Shown piece after piece: positions 1 through 10,761 of a stretch of 64,000 nucleotides of DNA (position 1 is the first letter of the stretch; each line of letters begins with the position of its first letter). The notes beneath the pieces are model-generated. The model was not told where the DNA came from. It saw only the letters and a program-made list of their open reading frames with translations, and searched no databases. The translations under genes were made by a program, and so were the position numbers. This DNA is from Phoenix dactylifera (lineage: Eukaryota; Streptophyta; Magnoliopsida; Arecales; Arecaceae): positions 16,061,646 through 16,125,645 of the forward strand of contig NC_052399.1 of assembly GCF_009389715.1 (NCBI RefSeq), written 5' to 3'.

Positions 1-425
1 ACAAGAAGCCACCTCGAAAATAATAAATTCAGGGATAAACATCTACTCGAACGCAGAAACCTGCTCGAGGGGCCGAAGCCATCTCGAGACTTAGAAATCC
101 ATCCGAGGGACCGAAGCCACCTCGGAAATAATAAGTTCGGGGATAGACATCTACCCGAACGTAGAAACCTGCTCAAGGGGCCGAAGCCACCTCGAGACTT
201 AGAAATCCATCTGAGGGGCCGAAGCCACCTCGGAAATAATAAGTTCGGGGATAGACATCTACCCGAACGCAGAAATCTGCTCGAGGGGCCGAAGCTACCT
301 CGAGACTTAGAAATCCACCTAAGGGGCCGAAGCCACCTCGGGAATAATAAGTTCGGGGATAGACATCTACCCGAACGAAGAAACCTGCTCGAGGGGCCGA
401 ATCCACCAGAGGGGCCGAAACCACG
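1..425. repeat. 108-bp tandem array inside the Tat-like element
   Basis: About four copies of a 108-bp unit. The marker CTGCTC(G/A)AG falls at 61, 169, 277 and 385, giving an exact 108-bp step. Each unit contains two GG(C/A)CGAAGCC cores 39 bp apart, so the unit is itself an internal duplication. The array may continue left of the window. On the minus strand the units stay partly open in one frame, but the composition is repeat-like and I do not call a protein. Confidence 0.85.
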
Positions 426-429
426 CTTC

Positions 430-1240
430 CCGTTGACGCTGCAGGGCACCCTGAGCCGAGCTCAATAAGTGACTTTGTAGATGCCCCCCACTTAGATCCG
501 GGGCGAACTCGTAGAATCCTGCGGACGGGGGTGCTCTGCCTAGACTCCCCGTTGATGCCGCAGGGCACCCCGAGCCGAGCTCAAAGGGTGACTTTGTAGA
601 TGCTCCGTACTCAGATCAAGGGCAAACTCGTAGAATCCTGCGGACGGGGGGTGCTCTGCCTAGGCTCCCTGTTGACGCCGCAGGGCACCCCGAGCCGAGC
701 TCAAAGGGTGACTTTGTAGATGCCCCCCACTCAGATCAGGGGCAAACTCATAGAATCCTGCGGACGGGGGTGCTTTGCCTAGGCTCCCCGTTGACGCCGC
801 AGGGCACCCCGAGCCGAGCTCAAAGGGTGACTTTGTAGATGCCCCCAACTCAGATCAGGGGCGAACTCGTAGAATCCTGCGGATGGGGGTGCTCTGCCTA
901 GGCTCCCCGTTGATGCCGCAGGGCACCCCGAGCCGAGCTCAAAGGGTAACTTTGTAGATGCTCCGAGCTCAAAGGGTGACTTTGTAGATGTCCCCAACTC
1001 AGATCAGGGGTGAACTCGTAGAATCCTACGGACGGGGGTGCTCTGCCTAGGCTCCCCGTTGACGCCGCAGGGCACCCCGAGCCGAGCTCAAAAGGTGACT
1101 TTGTAAATGTCCCCCACTCAGATCAGGGGCGAACTCGTAGAATCCTGCGGACGGGGGTGCTTTGCCTTGGCTCCCCGTTGACGCCGCAGGGCACCCCGAG
1201 CCGAGCTCAAAGGGTGACTTTGTAGATGCTCCTCAAGGCG
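430..1240. repeat. 119-bp tandem array inside the Tat-like element
   Basis: Seven copies of a GC-rich unit of about 119 bp. The marker CAGGGCACC lies at 442, 561, 681, 800, 919, 1068 and 1187. Steps are 119-120 bp except one of 149 bp, where about 30 bp (GAGCTCAAAGGGT-ACTTTGTAGATG) has been duplicated inside one unit around 935-990. The array sits immediately downstream (element sense) of gag. Tandem repeats in the non-coding parts of Tat/Ogre elements are known in plants; this placement next to gag is unusual. Confidence 0.9.
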
Positions 1241-1452
1241 TACGATTCGCGCTGCCGGGATATCGAATGTGTGCCGAGCCTCCTAGGATACTTTAGAGAC
1301 ACCTTGGGAGAATTCCGGAAGATAACTTCATTAGGTTACGGCCTAAGGGAGAAAGCTCTGACTTGAAGGGGGCTAAGGTCCTCCCTTGGGGGAGTAATTT
1401 ACAACCGGGGTCACCAGCCTCGGGCCGATGAGCGTGGCCTCTCCCCGGCCCC

Positions 1453-2070
1453 TCAGGGGCAGGGCAGCATCAACGTAAGGCTCATAGGTGGAACATTAGT
1501 AGTGTCTACACTGGGGTGTCCATCATCGGGTCCGTTGGATGGTCTCGAAGTCTGCCCCTCAGGCTCTGCTCTGCTGGTTGGCCTGCCAACGAATCGGCTC
1601 AGATGGCCCTGGCAGACGATCACTTCGATCCAATCACGGAGCTTATAGCAATCCTCCGTGTCATGGCCGTGGTCTCTATGGAAGCGGCAGTACTTGCCCA
1701 CGCGCTTCCGTGACTTGGACGGTCGCATCTTCGGAAGAGATTGGAGGTAGACGCAACCCTCGATTTCTGTGAGGATTTGGGCTCGAGAGGACGTAAGAGG
1801 AGTGTACTCCTCAAAACTTCGATGGGAGAGGTGTCTCCCAGATCTTCGGGGGGGACTGGCTTCTCGACCGATAACACTCCTCACGGAGTTCCGCGACCTG
1901 GTCCTAAAGCATTTGGATTTGTCGCCCCGCTTCCTCGACCTTTTTGTCGAGTTCGGTGATTGACGGAGCTCCAGCCGGATGAAGGGTTTGAATAACCACG
2001 GCCAGGGTTTGGACTTGCTGGGCGAGCAGGTAGAACTGCCCTGACTAGATTTGGGAGGTTTGGTCCGCAA
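1453..2070 (-). pseudogene. Degraded gag of the Tat-like retrotransposon
   Basis: The minus-strand frame holds a recognisable gag C-terminal part: a YTPL-SSRAQIL-EIEG segment followed by KYCRFHRDHGHDTEDCYKLRD, the Cys/His knuckle region common in Ty3/Gypsy Tat gag. The N-terminal third of the frame reads as low-complexity Arg/Ser/Lys sequence and probably reflects a frameshift. There is no full-length gag, no start near the expected position, and no pol behind it; array DNA follows instead. It would bind its own RNA and form particles if intact. I read it as dead coding sequence. Confidence 0.65.
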
Positions 2071-2180
2071 GGACGGGTGATGCAGGAGGTGGACCTTGAA
2101 GAGAGCAGTCGGGCATTGATTCCCGGCTGCTCGATGCGTTTGGGGCCCCTTGGCTCATTATCCTTACAATCACGACTCAG

Positions 2181-2200
2181 GCCCTTCCTCTAGCGCCAAA
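2181..2200 (-). other. Primer binding site of the Tat-like element
   Basis: Two bases inside the LTR end, the minus strand reads TTTGGCGCTAGAGGAAGGGC. It starts with TGG, as a site complementary to the CCA end of a tRNA should. The tRNA species cannot be named safely by eye. Confidence 0.6.
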
Positions 2201-2202
2201 TA

Positions 2203-3068
2203 TGTTGTGGTTCAAATCTGGCCCGAGGGTGACCACGCCGGTGGAGCCGAGGGAGCCATCGGTGTGGAAAGGGGGTGACGGGAACCACCTCCTACGCGAC
2301 GGCCGCGGACCTGCACAAAGCCTCACCGGTTTTTTCGGTGAGGGCCCTCCGACGATCAAGTTAGAGTGGGGAAATTTGGTCCAGCCAAAAGTCCCTTAGG
2401 AATTACCTGACTGAACTATTTATAGCCTCGGTAGAGTGGCCCAGGTGACGGAGGTGCTGTCAGTCCCCATCATGAGGGGGTATGGCTCTGAGCCGAATGG
2501 CGTGCAGCTCAGGTAGGCTGGTGACGCGCAGCACAGCCCGTTCTTAAGAACGGTAAGGCTTTGACAGTTACAGCAGGGTATGGCCAGAGTAGTCAAGGTG
2601 TCGTCTGACTGCTGTTGGCCGGTTATGGAGATATAACACGGTAGTGTGGTGAAGTATGGCCACGTAGGTGGGTGTAGGCCTTCACGTGGATGTAGTTGTT
2701 GGTGAGGCCGAGCTCGTTAAGTAGTCGCGTCAGGCGTTTAGTGAGGCCGGCTTGGTGCAGACTAGGAGGGTTCTGTTTTTTGGATTCTGAGGTGTACTCG
2801 AGGGAGCGCTCCGAGCTCGAGGGTCAGAACGTATGCTGTGCATTACTGGGGTCGGCGTCTCGAACTTGGTCCGGATGAGTCGGCGTTTACCTGGAGGCAC
2901 CCCGAACTTGGTCGGAGGAGTCAGCGAATGTCCGGAGTTGGTGGAGTTCCGAGGACGAGCTGGCTCTGGGCCGAAGTGAAGATTTAGTCATTCATCGTTA
3001 GTGTTTACTGGGCCAAAACTGGACGGCCTTTTAATTATGGGTTGGACGATCCGTTTTTCCCTCTATCA
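2203..3068 (-). repeat. 5' LTR of the Tat-like element
   Basis: An 866-bp LTR. On the plus strand it runs TGTTGTGGTTC...CCCTCTATCA, so both ends are TG/CA. It aligns along its length with the 838-bp solo LTR at 38042-38879 (same start, same end, shared CCGAGGGTGACCACG and GTTAGAGTGGGG blocks), with clear divergence. A TATA box lies at 2417-2424. Confidence 0.85.
2417..2424 (-). promoter_or_regulatory. TATA box of the LTR promoter
   Basis: The minus strand reads TATAAATA within GGCTATAAATAGTTC. The same box is kept in the diverged solo LTR (38262-38269), which supports it as the element's core promoter. Confidence 0.55.
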
Positions 3069-4593
3069 ATATGTAATACCATAAAATATTGAACCTTAAT
3101 TATCAATTCAACCCTGATCGGGAAGGCAGGACTAGTGGACTACACTAGTAATATTTATCCCTTGTGTTTATCAAACTCTCTTTTCACTTATAATCACCCA
3201 CCACTCTTTTTCTCCTACTTCTACGACTGGAACTTCTGGTCTTCTTCCATCCTTTACACTAATAGAATTTAGACAGCCATTTTATCTTTAAGTACATCAC
3301 ACTGTATATACTTTAACCATGGCTATATGTAAAATTAATAAAATGGGATGCAAGAACATTCGTAAGTGTATACAAGGGTTTGGTGTATATTTGTAAAATA
3401 TTATGCTCGTTGTGTGCATCATTAAACATGAAAAGGTTGCTATGCAAGAAAGACATGAAATGACAATGAAATAAAGGATTGCGCATTTAACTACTCTGTG
3501 CGTTCCCCGTGGCAAGCATGAACTTAGTAAAAACGTAAAATTCCTTTCATAGTCAGTGATTAGGTGAGATCATCCATTCTTCACTGACTTTACTCAAATC
3601 TTTTCTTCCTCTTATTGGTTTGGGGTCTTAAGCTTGGCATAGATTGGGTCCATTTCCATTCAAGTGGAATGGATCTCAAAGGTCATATAGATCTATCTTT
3701 CACGCATATATACTTTATCCCTGGGCATAAAAGTCCAACCTGGTCAAATTCAGTTATTGGTAGGTCTGGGAAAATTATGTGTCAATGTGCTTATGCCGCC
3801 TAATCCAAACCCTACAAAGTTCAGATTTGACTACATAATGTTGTTTTCATGTTTATATATGGGAAGTAGATTCAACCACTCAACTGCAAGTAACATAATT
3901 ATTTAGATCAATGGAGGCTTGCCTAACGAGAACAAGAATTTTGGTTGGTCCGTGTTTGTTTGTGTTCCAATTATATATTTGGATTTGGATTCCATAATGG
4001 GCACATGTAGTTTCATACATAAAAATTAGAAAAAAAAACACAAAAATATTCTGCCAAGTTTTGGCCATTTATGTTTGGGCCCTAAAAGTTTAAAAAATAT
4101 CAATTAGCCACCAAAACATCAAATTCGTTACAATATAACCTAGCCATCTATCTCTATTACAAAATACTATCATGTAAGGGTCATCTAATAACTAATTTTT
4201 TATAAAATTTTAGAACTATCGTTTCCGCTAATTTAGCAAGAAGCTCTTATTTTAGACAGAGTACTTTAAGATCGAAGGAAGCGGATGAATAATAGAAGGC
4301 GAAGTGCTCTAAGATTTGAGCCGTTAGGTAGATGGACAATAGAGGATGCAGTGCTTTGAGATTTATGCAGGTAGATGGATGATAAAGGATAGAGTGTGTT
4401 GAGATTTGTACAGGTAGATAAATGACGCAGGATAAGCGCTTTAAGATCTTTACGAGCGGGTGAATGACAGAGAATGGAGCTCTTTGAAATTGCGTGAAAG
4501 CTACAATTTGGCTTCTCTAAGTCAAGAGCATTTTTTATCTTTTTTCTCACTCCATTGATGGTATCAGGATCCAGATAAACAGTTGGGCTATAT
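3069..4593. other. Intergenic, no gene seen
   Basis: AT-rich sequence between two retrotransposons. Open frames are short (under 95 codons) and show no familiar protein. A loose run of related phrases (GA-TTT-A-GTAGATGGATGA-) at 4270-4480 suggests a degenerate short tandem repeat. Confidence 0.6.
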
Positions 4594-7500
4594 TGTCACG
4601 CCCCGGACCCGGATCCGTGACACGGCCGTGCTATTGCCGACTACTACCCGCAATAGCACGCAGCCTCATACCTGGGTAATAGGGTAGTCAAACCAACCGA
4701 ATCTTTTCATATGAAAGCATTCTTAGTACAACATGCTGGTCAGTACCCAAATACAGAGCTTCTACATAGTTTATGTACACAAAAGTATACTTGCTTTACC
4801 CCAGAAGCCCTGATACCAAATTAACGTGTCTCTGGCAGCTATCAGTGGTGAAAATCTGAAAGAAAAGTAAATGAACGGATATGAGCTACACGGCTCAGTA
4901 AGTAATCATACATAATCTTACCGGATCGAACATAACGGTAACCATGTTTATGCAGGGTTTGAGAAGCTGACATGCATATTTAACTAATCATCTTCATGGC
5001 ATAATATGTATGCAATTTAAAAGAGATATCGGTTATAGCAAAATACAATATTTCATAACGATATATTCAAAAACCTGTTGTAAAACAATGTATGCTTTGG
5101 TCAGGCACGTTCATAAATGTCACGGCCCGCCTGCGCAGGGCACGTGACTATCGGGCCCACATGAGGGGGAAACACGGGGCTCCCCTGCCAGATGTTGGCC
5201 GGTTCCGGGGCTTCACGCAAGCATCCTTCACCCCTCACCGATTTTGCTTCTCCCCAAAAACACATCTGCAGGATTTGGAAGCACCCGCCTCATATACCCA
5301 ATCTCTGAAACGAGCCTCATGATCATGCTTCAAATATCATTTTCATAAAGTATGCAATTTAAACAAAGCAGTATTGCAAATCACAAAGTTTTCATAAAAC
5401 ATGCACATGAAACCGTGCCCCCGGCATACCGTGGTCATGCTCTTAAACGCTACTGCGAAGTCATTCTTGGCCACTGGCGGGACCGGCTCAATTATTAGGC
5501 GGCCACTGGCGGGGCTGGCTCAGTCATTCTCGGCCACTGGCAAGGCCGGCTCAGTTACATTGGGTCAGTAGCTCTTAAGAGTTCATAAATAATGCTCCGT
5601 ATAGGTAGTACCTCATAGATGCTACGGCGAATTCATTAATGGTCACTGGCGGGGCCTGCTCAGTTATTAGTCGGCCACTGGCGGGGCTGGCTCAGTCATT
5701 ATCGGCCACTGGCAAGGCCGGCTCAGTTGCATTCGGCCCGTAGCATTAGTAGTTCTTAGGTACCCCCTTACAAGCAATATGCAGCTAGGGCAAATCATTA
5801 TCATTCTTTACACTCATGCTAAGAAAAATCATAACATGGAACTCCATTCATTTTGCATGTATCACAAGAGCTATGAAAACATAATATGTGCACAACTATG
5901 AATTATGTGACTGACATGTACCACTCATGTTCATATTTCATAACTCATATCTTAGCATGTAACGTAATCCCAGTATTTTGTAGGCATAACGGAATATAAA
6001 GCATATATCATCATATCTTGTGTAACTAGAGCATGTCAGATACACATATCATTCTTAGCCTACAGTACATGCATAACATGTTAAATTTCATGTATGATCC
6101 ATAAAGATTAGGACAGATTACTTACCTTTCTCACCAATCATGTATACAATTCAAATGGTATGAAAAACACTGGTTCATCTTATAAAACATAATACAGGAT
6201 CTACGATAAGATTAAGATAGATTACTTACTTCAATTCGCTTTCCAAATTGCTCAAGTCCAGGTGACTAATCCTCAATCACCTAAAACAACATCATAGGGA
6301 TTACATTATTCCCCATTCATTTATTATAAAATTTCTTAGTTCATCATACTATGAACTTACTTGCTTGGATCCTATCCAAGGATTTAGCCCAAGTCCAATT
6401 TGAAGCCTTTGGGGTTCGATTTAAAACCAGATTGGGTCCAACCTTTTCTAGCCAATTGGGTCCTCTGATTTGGTCAACGTGGCTCATTTGGGTCTGAGTC
6501 AGGATTAGCCCAAGGTCAATTCGACCTTCTGTCAGTTAAATTGGGCTTGAATTGGGCCTGATTTACAATCAATTAGGTATGCTGAGACCAACTCAGCTTA
6601 ATTGGATTCGGACCCAATTTGCAGTTTGGGCTCGTCCAGACTTAGCCCAATCTTATTGGGCTCGGGTTCAGGTTCAATTGGCTAAACCAATTTCTTATTA
6701 TTGGGCTTACCGTGTTTCGGATCCGAACCCGATTCCGGCCCGTTAACCCACTCTTTTCTTTTCTCTTCTCATTTTCTTTCTTTTCTTTTCTTTTTCTTTT
6801 CTTTTCTTTTTTTTTTTTTTGTTTCTCTTTTTCTTTCTTTTTCTTTTTCTTTTTCTTTTCCTTTTTCTTTCCTTTTCTTCTCTTCTCCTTTTTCTTTTCT
6901 TCTCCTTCCCGAAGCTTCCTCTCCTCCCTTCTTCTTTCATCCCGATCTCCCCTTCCTCTTCTCCTCTACTCTCCGGCGAAGAGAGGGCGACGGTCTCCTC
7001 TTCTCTTCTCCGACGAAGGGAGGACGTCGAGTGGAAGGGGGGCGGCGAGCGGAAGGGGGCCGGGCCACGACTAGCGGCGTCCCCGGCCGAGCCTGCATCG
7101 CGCGCCTGCGGCGACGGTGCTCGCGGCCGAAGCCGGCGGCCGCCGCACACGACGACGAGGATGAGTCCCCTCTTCCTCTCTTCTTTCTTTTTTTTTTTTT
7201 TTTCTTCTTCAACCTTCCTTCTCAACCCTCTCATTCTTTCTTCTTCTCTCTTCTCCTCCCTTTCTTCTCTCTCCCGAAGGCTCTCCCGAACCCTTTTTCT
7301 ACTCTAATCTCCTCCCCTTCCCATCACAAGGAAGAAGATGAGGGGGCTCGGGAGAGGCCGAGCTTGGGGTCACGCCACGGCCGGCGGCGCCCGCGGCTGA
7401 TTCCAGCGGCCAATGGGCTCGTCCGTGCTCGCAGCCGGTCCGCGGCCTGTACCTGCGGCCGAGCCGAGGCCGGCAGCGTTCACGCTGTTGGCGACGTCCC

Positions 7501-7991
7501 TGGCCGCGCACGGTAACCCCCTCCCCCTTCATCTTCTTTGCTTTCATTCTTTCTTTGTTATCCTAAATAAATCAGGAGGAGAGAAGGTAGAGGGCTTACC
7601 TAGCTTTTGGAAGAAGCCACGAGCATTTTCTCCGGCGACGGAAGTAGGTTTGGCAAACCCTCTCTCTCTCGTTCAGTGCTCTAGGGGGTCTCTCACTTGG
7701 GGTTGCCGGCAGAGGCTTAAATGATTATTTAGAGGATGAAACCCCCCTCTGAGAGGTCCCATCCTCTCCTTTCCTCCATACCTCGGGACTGGCCGCCGCC
7801 CCCCTTGTCTCCGGCGCGCCGGCATCGGCTGCCAGCAGGGGGTGCAGGTCACCCTTCCCTGTCGGTCTTATCCCCTCGTTTTTTTTTTTTTCCTAATCAC
7901 GTAATTATACTGCCACAGTAAAATTTGGGCCCAAACCTTAACTGGGCCTATTCCTTATTGGGCCTAGTAGGTTGTGGGCCCGGACATTACA
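4594..7991 (-). repeat. 3' LTR of the LARD element
   Basis: A 3398-bp LTR with TG...CA ends. It contains a GGCCACTGGCGGGGCTGGCTCAG-type minisatellite, a cluster of TGGGC/GCCCA motifs (6380-6710), a long TTTTC pyrimidine tract (6755-6960) and a GC-rich stretch (7000-7530). Long frames across the pyrimidine tract are compositional and are not genes. Confidence 0.92.
5449..5745. repeat. 172-bp duplication with a 30-40 bp minisatellite in the LTR
   Basis: Two copies of a block of about 172 bp (starting GCTAC(T/G)GCGAA at 5449 and 5621). Each contains three diverged GG(C/T)CACTGGC-(G/A)GG-C-GGCTCAG units. The same structure recurs in the other LTR at about 11617-11913. The two blocks differ from each other more than the two LTRs do, so the duplication predates this insertion. 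Confidence 0.8.
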
Positions 7992-8006
7992 TCCTACCCC
8001 CCTTAA
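7992..8006 (-). other. Polypurine tract of the LARD element
   Basis: On the minus strand the interior ends TTAAGGGGGGTAGGA directly before the 3' LTR start TGTAATG. This is a typical plus-strand primer tract and fixes the element's direction. Confidence 0.8.
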
Positions 8007-9852
8007 AATAATTTCGTCCTCGAAATTAGTCATACCTTAAGGTTCAGGCTTTAAAAGTATTCAACCATCGAGTCACCCTCTAGTTCTCGGTTAGTCTCCC
8101 TCTTAAAATGCTTGCTGATAAGATTTTGGCAAAATCATGGCACCTCAAAACTTGATCCCTTCTATTTATGATATAGGAGTTCTTTTGATCTCTTCCAAAA
8201 GAAGACTAATCTTCCCACCTTAGATGCTATAATCCTTGGCCCGAGAAATTAATTGCTTTTGATTAAGTCCACACAAAGATCGTAATCGGCTTAACAAAAA
8301 TAGGTGAGAGCATTAGCATCAAATACTTTTCATAATCTATTATCTTCTTTCTTCTCTTAACCTTGCCTACAATTTTATGATCAACTTTTATCCTAGCAAA
8401 ACTTCAAACCCCTTTTAGATAAGTAGATCGAAGATGTCATAGCTAGGAGTAGGGAACATTTCAGGTCTAAGCCCAACCAAGGCACCATCAATCCGTTAAT
8501 ACTAAATTTAAGATGCCAAGATTCTCCCGGGAGTTACCAATAATAGAAAAACTCATGGGTGAAGATTATACAGCTCTCTCTCCAGATTATTCATAGAATC
8601 AACATCTTAATTCTGAATAAGAAGATCAAGTTTCTTTGTCAAAGTATCAACTGCTCTCGATTACCCGATCTATCACAAGATTAGATCATAAACAACTTCA
8701 ATCCACCCTTGATAGTTATTCATCAAAGTCAGTTGACAACCTTAATTTCTTTCAATCGAATAAAGGATGGATATTAATTAAAAAAATTCAAGCTTCAAAT
8801 TTAGGAGGGAGAAGGTTCATACCAACATATTCTAGATCCAAGATCAAAATCGATGATCTATTAATTCATGTCAAAAGATGCTAAGAAGTTTCTTAGCATG
8901 ACATAAAACTGGAGAATCTAGGATAGCACAGTGCTATCCAGAAATCAGAACATTCTCCTTTTATTTATCCAAAAAAAATCTTACTATACAAGAAAACAGA
9001 TCAAAACTTTCCGAATCAAAAGAATAATACTTCTGGCCAACTTAGATAAATAATTCCGATCACTATGTTTTCGCTGCGCATTCTGATCAAATTCCTTTGA
9101 ATTCACAAATAACTTTTGATCAACATACTATTTGCCTACAAACAGAACTATTTAATTCCTCATCTGTATTTGCATTTCAAATCTTTCCTCCATCTTGATC
9201 GAATGTTACTTAGCCAAAACTTCTTTTAACTTTTCCATGAGCGAGTAAAGAAAGGGTATCCCAACATAAGATCCTCTTAAATAAGCGACAACGCTTTAAA
9301 TGAATTTTACATTTTCAACAACTTCATTTATTGAAAATAAGCCTTCTTTCCTAATAAGAGATTAGCCCTCAAGCCATCTTGGAACATTTTAAGCTCGGAA
9401 TTATGTAAACTTCTGAAAATTATTTCTCAATATCCCAATCTTATATTAGGTATCTTTAAATTGCATGAACAATAATCTGCCCTACTTTAGCATTGCTAGA
9501 AGGTGATTCTGGATCTCACATCCCCGTTAAAAGAAAAGGATGTATACTTTTGTTGTAAGATCTCTATTTAAAAATCTTCTTCTATTGTACTCTTTCCACT
9601 AGACGATGATATGTGGAATTATCATCCATAACTTTCAGCTTCCTCATGAAACAATTTAAACTTGCTTCTTAGTGATAAACGAAAGCATTTAATAATTGCC
9701 CTTCTATTAGAGATGAAATAGTTTACTTCAAATCTTAGAAGCAGGGTCACTAAGTACAAACCCCTGAAACATCATGTGCTATTGGGCCTGTTCCCATATC
9801 AACTCTATTGCTGATTCCGCTCGCATTTCCTAATGACCCCATGTCATCATCA

Positions 9853-9885
<33 letters not shown>

Positions 9886-10744
9886 TGGTCAAAACTTCAA
9901 CTAATATTCATTTAATTGATTTATCACAGGATCACAAACTACTGCACTTTATCCATAGTAGAACATTTGAGCCTAAAATATTCTTCAACATTGAAAATTA
10001 TTCTCGGAATTTACTAAATAACTTCCAATCAAAATATTAATCTTGCATTATAATTTGCAAAGATCTAATATTTCACATTCCAAGTAAACAAAGGAGAAAT
10101 TCTTAAATCTCATTTCTCAAATATACTTTCTTTCTATATAATAGTTGCCTGCATAATTGTCATACAGATTTTATCCTCGAAGAATATTAAAAAAATATCT
10201 TTCCTTGTCCAAGCCTTAAACAACTTATGCATGAACCCTATCTTGCCTTCAAACTAGAAGTATTATCCCCAATACTCAGTATCAAGTTAAACTTTCAAAA
10301 TCACATATATACTGATACGCACTGTACTTTAATACTCCACTTAATATTAGTCAAAATATACTTTAATCATAATCCAAATACAAATTACTCCATCGAGAAA
10401 TCTCCAAACTAGCTTATTCTTATTTTGCCATGGCTTGCTAGCATCCTGATTCAAAATACCAAAATCCTTAGTAATCTTAAGTCTTGAATTCTAATACCAT
10501 ACCAGTCACAATCATGCCCCTAGAATGGTTTTGTATTAGCCCTAACATCTTTCTTTTTGTTGCTCATTGTCACCTATCAAAATATTTGTGTCAAGCAATT
10601 TTTGTGACTGACCGATGATGTGACCAATAAAATCTTTTCTTTCTTTCCAATATACGAAATCTCACTAAATGAGACTTAACTACCCATGCCCTTATTAAAA
10701 TTTGAATTTTTTTTTTTTTTTTTTTTACTCATGATTAACCTATA
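8007..10744 (-). other. Non-coding interior of the LARD element
   Basis: AT-rich sequence of about 2.7 kb with poly(T) runs at 9860-9886 and 10709-10726. No gag, protease, reverse transcriptase, RNase H or integrase motif is visible on either strand. The interior is shorter than one LTR. Confidence 0.75.
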
Positions 10745-10756
10745 GCTCTGATACCA
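10745..10756 (-). other. tRNA-iMet primer binding site of the LARD element
   Basis: The minus strand reads TGGTATCAGAGC, the standard initiator-methionine tRNA primer site of plant LTR elements. It lies five bases inside the 5' LTR. Confidence 0.9.
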
Positions 10757-10761
10757 CTAGA

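Larger units (their letters stand above)
1..3068 (-). mobile_element. Partial Ty3/Gypsy (Tat-like) LTR retrotransposon, 5' end
   Basis: The window opens inside a minus-strand LTR retrotransposon. In element order it shows the 5' LTR (3068 down to 2203), a two-base spacer, a primer binding site (2200-2181), a degraded gag (about 2070-1453) and two tandem arrays (about 1240-430 and 425-1). The LTR has TG...CA ends and a close relative in the solo LTR at 38042-38879, which confirms both of its borders. The gag retains a CxxHRDHGHDTEDC-type segment, which in my knowledge of plant elements points to the Tat/Ogre branch of Ty3/Gypsy. No protease, reverse transcriptase or integrase is visible in the window; they may lie to the left or be missing. 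The base run after the LTR, ATATG at 3069-3073, would be one copy of the target duplication; the other is off-window. Confidence 0.8.

Noticed and set aside
173..997. Minus frames with repeated protein motifs
   Set aside because: They follow the 108-bp and 119-bp arrays; 108 is divisible by three, so repeats stay open by chance. No protein family is recognisable.
1..1240. Regular repeats that might suggest a CRISPR array
   Set aside because: The units are contiguous 108 and 119 bp tandem repeats without unique spacers, in plant nuclear DNA.
5092..5322. A 76-codon plus frame identical in both LTR copies (also 11260-11490)
   Set aside because: The identity follows from the LTRs being nearly identical. 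The protein matches nothing known and lies against the element's direction.
6701..7516. A 271-codon plus frame rich in Phe/Ser/Leu in the LARD LTR (repeated at 12869-13566)
   Set aside because: The frame owes its length to the TTTTC pyrimidine tract; all frames across it are open on both strands, and frames change between the two LTR copies with small indels.
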